Assembly (NCBI GenBank): GCA_014384665.1
Contig: JACNFI010000418.1
Span: 1 to 10,759 of the forward strand
Length of the DNA stretch: 10,759 nucleotides
Direction of reading: 5' to 3'
DNA from: Candidatus Cloacimonadota bacterium
GTDB lineage: Bacteria > Cloacimonadota > Cloacimonadia > JGIOTU-2
Shown: piece after piece, positions 7,101 through 10,759 of the stretch
Position numbering within the stretch: position 1 is the first letter of the stretch
Layout: every line of letters starts with the position of its first letter
Position numbers and translations under genes: made by a program
The notes under the pieces: generated by a model
What the model saw: the letters and a program-made list of their open reading frames with translations, nothing else
What the model was told of the DNA's origin: nothing
The model's database searches: none

Positions 7101-7604
7101 TGGAATTATCTCTAAATTAGCAAGATAGGAACTATCAAAATTATCTACTAAGAAACGATAAATTGGTAAAAAAGCCTGGGATAGTTTATCTGGTATTACA
7201 ATAGGACTTTGGGGGGCAAGTGCAAAATTCAGACATTTCAAGACAGAAATATTTTCTTCGTTTTCATCAATAAGTTTTATTTTCACTTGATGTGCCTTCA
7301 ATTCTCGCATTACAAAACCCTTAATAATTTCAACATGATTGTCACCATTGACAATTGTATTTTCTAAGAAATCACCATCTTTAGAATAAAGCGATACCTC
7401 GCAACTGTTCACAACAATTTCAACCTCATCACAAGGAACTGCTATTATCTTTTCTATCTCTTTTTTATCCAAACCTGGCACGGGATTTTCATTCTCATAA
7501 TTGACAATTACAATATCGTTAATTCTTTCATATTGAAAATTTTCATTTCCAAATAATTGTGTAAAAACACCAATTAATACTATTAAAATAACTATTTTTT
7601 TCAT
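4143..7604 (-). CDS. Gingipain-like C25 cysteine peptidase with T9SS sorting domain
   Basis: 1153 residues, starting behind AGGAGG (7609-7614). Layout: signal peptide about 1-19 (MKKIVILIVLIGVFTQLFG); propeptide-like region about 20-165; peptidase C25 domain about 171-512, with DYLLLLGDVNG, PEMLVGRISF and the terminal LGDPSLSMW; an Ig-like domain about 515-590; two CARDB-like beta repeats about 600-815 (each with SLKNYG- or SIQNIG-type motifs and NFGNFSPGD- or NFGNISIND-type motifs); a beta domain about 818-1040 with CSNGWISFET and YWDDLIG; and a T9SS type A sorting domain about 1063-1153 (FQNHPNPF, YNIKGQKI, NGIYFYKLQIGDF). The nucleophile is likely Cys408 in SFVCNTGDF. The usual His of the C25 GHG motif is Arg374 in YRGWGD; His383 in GWHYP is nearby. 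It would be exported by Sec and then moved to the cell surface or medium by T9SS. T9SS machinery genes are not in the window. Confidence 0.92.
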   Translation of the reverse strand: MKKIVILIVLIGVFTQLFGNENFQYERINDIVIVNYENENPVPGLDKKEIEKIIAVPCDEVEIVVNSCEVSLYSKDGDFLENTIVNGDNHVEIIKGFVMRELKAHQVKIKLIDENEENISVLKCLNFALAPQSPIVIPDKLSQAFLPIYRFLVDNFDSSYLANLEIIPSKMLIIGPNNTVVDILSPFIDWKEAKGISTVVATLDEIGYTSTEIKIYIQDAYDNWEEPPDYLLLLGDVNGCLYIPSFYISSDNDVTDHPYTLLEGDDYFPEMLVGRISFDSYYELSTALNKILAYEKNPYIDDPDWFTRALLVAGNYSPTPPIPITPTQVSLWLREKMLSYGYTQVDTVFYPPTYPGTSEITNAIINGVGFVSYRGWGDSNGWHYPYFHIENIPIENGMLLPIVTSFVCNTGDFANSVDPCFGEKWLLVGGPTTCGGAVAFVGPSDLHTSTKYNNSIFSGFYYGVLDEDIFSLGSAVLRGKIEIFNNFPLSQELGEDVEFYFHVYNILGDPSLSMWTKIPEEIICNIPDEVSLGTNNIEINCSNLSEGIVTARKGEEFYNVEVIDNGYAVLYLNPETEGEIEVTITSPNYLPYFDTINVVSESIDIGLYDYQIDGEIISGENVTISISLKNYGSQTAEGVSADLNTDNPYVNMLSGTANFGNFSPGDIITRDYQFEVLPNCPDNEVLEFSLEISDGSTAKFELIASSLFFELLDVIVNDANGILEPGEEREITVSIQNIGLVNAINLSGTLNSSSDAVVVTAPTGNFGNISINDSGNANFTVYAQSDCYIGRNVPFTILLTDESGRVSSIGFSLEVGLVDNTAPTGPDNFGYFAYDNYDTNYSECPTYNWHEVDPEQGGDGEVILMADDVSEIIGLPFEFKYYGEVFDSITICSNGWISFETTWMANFRNWNIPSALGPYAMVTPYWDDLIGADEEPMRVCYYYNQIDDIFIIEWNSCVNNYDEVSVEKFEIILFDPSVYVTTDGNGEIQFNYHTVDNPDANNNYATVGIENLDQSDGLLYTYADIYPQSATPLQNNLAIKFTTDPPDNYVGVDEGINQLKDFILFQNHPNPFSTSTTISFSATDLHGFTQINIYNIKGQKIKTFSNLQINKSPNQQIIWDRKDENAQLLPNGIYFYKLQIGDFVDIKKMVLLR
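4256..4291. repeat. 16-bp tandem repeat inside the T9SS sorting domain
   Basis: TTTGTTGATTTGGAGA occurs at 4256-4271 and again at 4272-4287, followed by four bases of a third copy. It encodes the variable stretch around LQINKSPNQQI. The unit is not a multiple of three, so the two copies are read in different frames. Confidence 0.75.
4330..4360. repeat. 10-bp-period repeat inside the T9SS sorting domain
   Basis: Successive 10-base blocks TTATCTGCGT, AAATCCGTGT, AAATCCGTGG are related; GTAAATCCGT is exact twice (4339-4348, 4349-4358). They encode the loop ATDLHGFTQI between two beta strands of the sorting domain. The style matches the 10-bp-phased CGCTAAT repeat near the right end. Confidence 0.65.
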
Positions 7605-7722
7605 CTTTCCTCCTATGAATGAATATGTTATTTATAATATTTATTCTTTATTATTACAATTATTTTATGTCAAGATTTTTATATTTTTTGACAGAAATAA
7701 TTCAATTTATCATTTTGTTTTT
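7605..7722. promoter_or_regulatory. Divergent promoter region with back-to-back TTGACA boxes
   Basis: This gap separates the divergent C25 and envC-like starts. TGTCAA (7668-7673, a minus-strand TTGACA) and TTGACA (7688-7693) form an inverted repeat 14 bases apart. Seventeen bases beyond each, the -10 candidates are weak (TAAAGA on minus at 7650-7645; CATTTT on plus at 7711-7716). The plus promoter would start transcription almost at the ATG at 7723, and no ribosome-binding site precedes that ATG, so a leaderless message is possible. If the organism uses a Bacteroidota-type sigma factor, these sigma70-like boxes may be chance. Confidence 0.35.
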
Positions 7723-8835
7723 ATGAAATATATTTTAATTATTGTATTTATTCTCGTATGTCTAAAAGTTGGGTGGACGGATATCATACAAACAACACAA
7801 AACCGTATATCTGAATTGGAACAAGAGATTGATTCTACACAAATGAAGATTCAAAAATTAAATGAAGATAAAAAGATTCAGAAAAGCACCATTTATAATC
7901 TAACAAAGAAAATCAATAGTTTGCAAGAAACTCTTTATGAACTAAATAATAAAAAACTAACAAATGAACAAGAACTTAATACCAGTCATTTTCTAATTTA
8001 TCAAAATGAAATAAATATCAAAGAAAACCGAGGTTTACTTGATAAATTAATAGAAAATATTAATCACCTTTTTATAAAAACTCGTTATCTAAATTACAAT
8101 CCCTTAATAAATGCAAACATTTCAAATCTTCAAATTTGTGCAAATTGCGTATTATCAAACATTGATAGCTTACATTATAATGATGTAGAGCAAAAAAAGA
8201 TAAAAAATGAAAAAGAAAATAATATAAAGATTCTCAAACAGGAAATTAAATATAACAATAAAAACTACGAAAATAAGATTTCTCAAAAGAATTCTGTAAA
8301 ACAGGAACTAAATCTCATTGTAAGTATAGAAAATGAATATCAAGAACGAATAAATAATTTGAAGTGTGGCATTATTTCCTTAGAGGATTTTATTAAACAG
8401 AAAGAAGCAGAAAAATTTGGTAGAGAGTATAGTTTTAAATTTGAACAGGATATAATCTGGCCCGTTACTGGCAACTTACTTAGAAAATTTGGTATAATAA
8501 GTACCAATAACTCAAAAACTTCAATTAAAAGTAAGGGCATATACATTCAGGTGGATTCATACACACCTGTAAAATGTATTACCTCAGGCATAGTTGCTTA
8601 TTCTGGTTGGTTTGAAAACAAAGGAAATTTAGTAATAATTGACCATCAAAATGGATTTTACAGCCTTTATGGGTATAATAAGAAGTTGGTTGTTCATAAA
8701 GGAGAAAGGGTTGGACAAGGACAAGTAATTGCATATTCCGGGTATTGCCCACTGCTTGATAATGATTGTCTTTACTTTGAGATGAGAAAATCAGGCAAGG
8801 TAGTCAATCCACTTGATTATTTAAAAGATGAATGA
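7723..8835 (+). CDS. envC: EnvC-like murein hydrolase activator (degenerate LytM/M23)
   Basis: 370 residues starting at the ATG before a clear signal peptide, MKYILIIVFILVCLKVGWTD. The frame is open 36 codons further up, but that extension lacks a ribosome-binding site and would bury the signal. After the signal, about residues 20-235 are charged coiled coil (RISELEQEIDSTQMKIQKL and repeats of Lys/Asn/Glu). A LytM/peptidase M23 fold follows from about 246: PVTGNLLRKFG, GIVAYSGW, GNLVIIDHQNGFYSLYGYNKK, VGQGQVIAYSG, LYFEMRKSGKVVNPLDYL. The zinc ligands of active M23 enzymes are missing: KGIYI replaces the HxGxD segment, LYGYN the HG motif and LYFEMR the HxH motif. That is the pattern of E. coli EnvC, which does not cut murein but activates amidases at the division site with FtsEX. 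It probably forms an operon with the next gene, 58 bases away. Confidence 0.85.
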   Translation: MKYILIIVFILVCLKVGWTDIIQTTQNRISELEQEIDSTQMKIQKLNEDKKIQKSTIYNLTKKINSLQETLYELNNKKLTNEQELNTSHFLIYQNEINIKENRGLLDKLIENINHLFIKTRYLNYNPLINANISNLQICANCVLSNIDSLHYNDVEQKKIKNEKENNIKILKQEIKYNNKNYENKISQKNSVKQELNLIVSIENEYQERINNLKCGIISLEDFIKQKEAEKFGREYSFKFEQDIIWPVTGNLLRKFGIISTNNSKTSIKSKGIYIQVDSYTPVKCITSGIVAYSGWFENKGNLVIIDHQNGFYSLYGYNKKLVVHKGERVGQGQVIAYSGYCPLLDNDCLYFEMRKSGKVVNPLDYLKDE

Positions 8836-8893
8836 ATGGATGGATTGTTGGATTTTCAATTATCAATAAGTGATAACCAAAGGTATCTATATA

Positions 8894-9499
8894 ATGAAAC
8901 AGATTATCTTCGAAGATAAAATTGAAAAGAAAAAAATCAAACAAGCAGCTAATATTTTAAGGCAAGGAAAAATCCTAATCCATCCAACTGAAAATCTATA
9001 TGGGTTTGGTGCAATTATTACTAAGGAAGATACAATCACAAGAATAGAGGTAATAAAAAAGAGAAAAGAAAAAGAGGGTTTTATTGTTCTAATTGGAGAT
9101 TTATCACAAATTAACCTTTTGGTTAAAGAAATTTCAAATATTGAAAAGACGCTTATAGAAAAATATTGGCCAGGACCTTTAACTATTATATTTGATGCAA
9201 AAAAAAAATATTGGGAAACTTCAATATGTAAAGATAATACTATTGCTGTTAGGTTCGTGGGAAATATTATTACACGAGAAATAATAAATGAAGTGCGAAT
9301 TCCTATAATAAGTTCAAGTGTTAATATTTCTGGCGAAAAGGAAAGTCTTCATATAAATAATATTATAAATAATTTTGAAAATCAGGTTAATGGAATTGTA
9401 ATTGATAAGATACATAAATTTACAGAAGTGCCATCTACGATTGTAAAAGTAGTCAACAAAAAAATTAAAGTTTTAAGAAAAGGGGCGATAATTCTTTAA
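8894..9499 (+). CDS. tsaC: L-threonylcarbamoyladenylate synthase, YrdC/Sua5 family
   Basis: 201 residues, the length of the short TsaC type without the extra Sua5 domain. The protein makes threonylcarbamoyl-AMP from threonine, bicarbonate and ATP, the first step of the universal t6A modification at position 37 of ANN-decoding tRNAs; it acts in the cytoplasm. Seen in the sequence: the substrate-pocket motif IHPTENLYGFGA (family YPTDTVYGLG), basic KKRKEKEG in place of the usual KxRP-nnKPL, YWPGPLTIIF, IAVRFVG, SSSVNISGE (family SANxSG) and VPSTIVKV. The ATG at 8894 follows an AAAGG at 8879-8883. An in-frame GTG at 8870 would add eight residues (MITKGIYI) that do not belong to the family core. 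A 6-bp inverted repeat, TTATCA/TGATAA (8860-8876), lies just upstream. Confidence 0.92.
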   Translation: MKQIIFEDKIEKKKIKQAANILRQGKILIHPTENLYGFGAIITKEDTITRIEVIKKRKEKEGFIVLIGDLSQINLLVKEISNIEKTLIEKYWPGPLTIIFDAKKKYWETSICKDNTIAVRFVGNIITREIINEVRIPIISSSVNISGEKESLHINNIINNFENQVNGIVIDKIHKFTEVPSTIVKVVNKKIKVLRKGAIIL

Positions 9500-9534
9500 T
9501 TACTTTTGAAAATTTTTCTCAGGATTCACAAAAT
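9500..9534. other. Short convergent gap between tsaC and the PAP2 gene
   Basis: Both genes end here. The gap contains A/T runs (TTTTGAAAATTTTT) that could form only a very short AT hairpin. No clear GC stem is seen, so a bidirectional terminator is not supported. Confidence 0.3.
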
Positions 9535-10347
9535 CTAAACCTTAATAGAGAAAAACAGAGCTTTTCCTGTAAAATTTATAGTTATTCTATTTCCTTTCCC
9601 TCTAACTGGATGTAATCTCGGAATAAAATAACCAATTGCAGAACCTATAATCGCACCCCCTATTATATCTGTTAGAAAATGCTCTCCACTTGCAATGCGT
9701 AAAATGCCTGTTACTGTGGCTAAAGATAAATTTGCTACACAAAATAATGTGGGATTCTTTCCACCTTTCTCTTTATAAATAGATGAAATAAAAACTGCAG
9801 AGCAAAAAGCAGTAGAAGTATGCAAAGAGACAAAAGAAAATCTTGCATCACGAGTTTCCTTTTCATAATTAGGAATTGTAGCATTGTAAGTATATGGTCG
9901 GTTTCTTTTAGTCAAAAACTTACACCATTTGACAAATCCCAATTGCAGATATATTGTCTCTCCATAAATAGCCATATCTGATAAAAAATTTTCTTTATCA
10001 ACAAGAAAAGAGATAATTATTGGGATTGTGAGATTAGAATAAGTTGTATAATCACTTACTTGATTGAGATTTGAATTATACAAATCTATTGCGAATCTAT
10101 CTAAATAAAAAATATCATTTTTGTTTAAATTTTGAATTTGCTTTTCTGAAAGTCCCTTTATGCTATTTTTATAAGCATTTGCAGATAAATCTAAACCAAT
10201 TGCAGAAAAGATTAAAGGAATATCTATTTTATAAGACAACTCCCTTGAAGAGGTTTTGTTTTCAAAATATCTTGAACTTTCAGCAGCTTTAATGATATTA
10301 AAAAAAAATAAAAATAATACGATGACACATAATATCTTACACTTCAT
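9535..10347 (-). CDS. PAP2-family membrane-associated phosphatase
   Basis: 270 residues. The N-terminus MKCKILCVIVLFLFFFNIIKAAES is a signal peptide or first membrane anchor. The three phosphatase motifs of the type 2 phosphatidic acid phosphatase superfamily are present: Lys143-x6-Arg150-Pro151 (KFLTKRNRP), then SFVSLHTSTAF with Ser174 and His176 where most members have PSGH, then Arg217-x5-His223-x3-Asp227 (RIASGEHFLTD). Hydrophobic segments lie around 41-55, 105-117, 180-192, 203-216 and 226-242. The enzyme should remove phosphate from a lipid or similar substrate (phosphatidate, undecaprenyl pyrophosphate or lipid A) on the outer face of the inner membrane; which one cannot be told. The C-terminus ends in short beta-like strands (RITINFTG, ALFFSIKV). 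It converges on tsaC with only 35 bases between stops. Confidence 0.85.
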   Translation of the reverse strand: MKCKILCVIVLFLFFFNIIKAAESSRYFENKTSSRELSYKIDIPLIFSAIGLDLSANAYKNSIKGLSEKQIQNLNKNDIFYLDRFAIDLYNSNLNQVSDYTTYSNLTIPIIISFLVDKENFLSDMAIYGETIYLQLGFVKWCKFLTKRNRPYTYNATIPNYEKETRDARFSFVSLHTSTAFCSAVFISSIYKEKGGKNPTLFCVANLSLATVTGILRIASGEHFLTDIIGGAIIGSAIGYFIPRLHPVRGKGNRITINFTGKALFFSIKV

Positions 10348-10475
10348 TTCAATTTTCCATTAAAATTATATTAATAAATTTATCAAAAGTGACAGGGATA
10401 AAAAATAAAAAATTATGTATTATAAATAAAATCTTTGTTTTTCTGAGCAAGAAATTATAACTTTTTACTGCCAAC
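10348..10475. other. AT-rich upstream region of the PAP2 gene
   Basis: No gene is visible. On the minus strand GAAAATTGAA precedes the ATG at 10347 with only a weak ribosome-binding resemblance. No confident promoter can be chosen because of the extreme AT content. Confidence 0.3.
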
Positions 10476-10505
10476 CGCTAATGAACGCTAATTTTCGCTA
10501 ATTAA
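10476..10505. repeat. CGCTAAT repeat, three copies at an exact 10-bp period
   Basis: CGCTAAT begins at 10476, 10486 and 10496, each followed by three variable bases (GAA, TTT, TAA). The exact 10-bp step puts all copies on about the same face of the helix. No gene is attached to it; the next feature is the paired inverted repeat at 10525. Confidence 0.8.
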
Positions 10506-10524
10506 GAAAAAAAAATTAGTGTCC

Positions 10525-10665
10525 ACCCCGTTAGATAATTTTATTATAAGGGTCGAGATAGAAATAAAAACTGAATATCTAACGGGGTAAATTCGCGTCT
10601 ACCCCGTTAGATAATTGTTTTTGGGAAAAATGTAAAAATAGAATATTGTGACTATCTAACGGGGT
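10525..10665. repeat. Two tandem copies of a long inverted repeat (REPIN/MITE-like)
   Basis: ACCCCGTTAGATA (10525-10537) pairs perfectly with TATCTAACGGGGT (10576-10588), and the same arms recur at 10601-10613 and 10653-10665. Inner spacers are 38 and 39 bases and differ in sequence. The 12 bases between copies are AAATTCGCGTCT, and GAATTCGCGGTT follows the second copy. Units repeat every 76-77 bases. No frame codes through it. Confidence 0.85.
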
Positions 10666-10759
10666 GAATTCGCGGTTAAATCAATTATTATTTTGCGTTT
10701 TACCGCGCTTTGTATTATTGCTCTTTATTGTAAATATTTTTTACTTTTCAACAATACCT
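10666..10759. other. Right-end non-coding stretch
   Basis: After AATTCGCGG the sequence is AT-rich with one GC-rich spot (GCGTTTTACCGCGC, about 10695-10708). Frames on both strands are short and unconvincing; no gene is claimed up to the window edge. Confidence 0.3.

Noticed and set aside
7615..7722. N-terminal extension of the EnvC-like protein
   Set aside because: It lies in the divergent promoter region, has no ribosome-binding site, and would hide the signal peptide that starts at 7723.
8460..8835. Active M23 endopeptidase
   Set aside because: The zinc-binding His and Asp residues are replaced (KGIYI, LYGYN, LYFEMR), as in EnvC-type activators.
10525..10665. CRISPR array
   Set aside because: Sizes are CRISPR-like, but there are only two units, the conserved parts are opposed arms rather than whole direct repeats, the outer ends are not full repeats, and no cas gene is in the window.

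Overview
The window is AT-rich and carries genes on both strands. The cell is diderm and uses a type IX secretion system (T9SS): a 1153-residue gingipain-like peptidase ends in a classic T9SS sorting domain, and there is an EnvC-type division factor, a lipoprotein and a periplasmic/membrane PAP2 enzyme. Several genes lack a clear Shine-Dalgarno sequence. This points to the Fibrobacterota-Chlorobiota-Bacteroidota superphylum, perhaps a Cloacimonadota- or Marinimicrobia-like lineage. That placement is inference from gene content; no rRNA or marker gene is present to settle it.

Layout from left to right. (1) 1-1264, minus: a transglutaminase-like lipoprotein, cut by the window edge. (2) 1297-1532: an array of short words separated by GTCA on the left half and TGAC on the right half. 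(3) 1543-2988, minus: TldD-family metalloprotease, most likely starting at a GTG behind a strong GGAGGAGG. (4) 2989-3383: no intact gene; it holds a hairpin in the tldD leader, a GC-rich block, the decayed tail of a second T9SS-sorted protein, and small palindromes. (5) 3384-4021, minus: a PIN-domain gene broken by one in-frame TAG, followed by a small intact partner, looking like an inactivated toxin-antitoxin pair. (6) 4143-7604, minus: the C25 peptidase. (7) 7723-9499, plus: EnvC-like degenerate LytM protein, then a TsaC/YrdC tRNA-modification protein. (8) 9535-10347, minus: PAP2-family phosphatase, convergent with tsaC. (9) 10348-10759: no gene; a 10-bp-phased CGCTAAT repeat and two tandem copies of a 13-bp-arm inverted repeat.

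The genes do not form one pathway. The cell-surface and envelope theme is strong (secreted peptidase, lipoprotein, EnvC, PAP2), while TldD and TsaC are housekeeping. The most unusual content is the non-coding repeat material: the mirror-symmetric GTCA/TGAC array, the paired inverted repeats at the right end, and short repeats that appear to have entered variable loops of the T9SS sorting domain.
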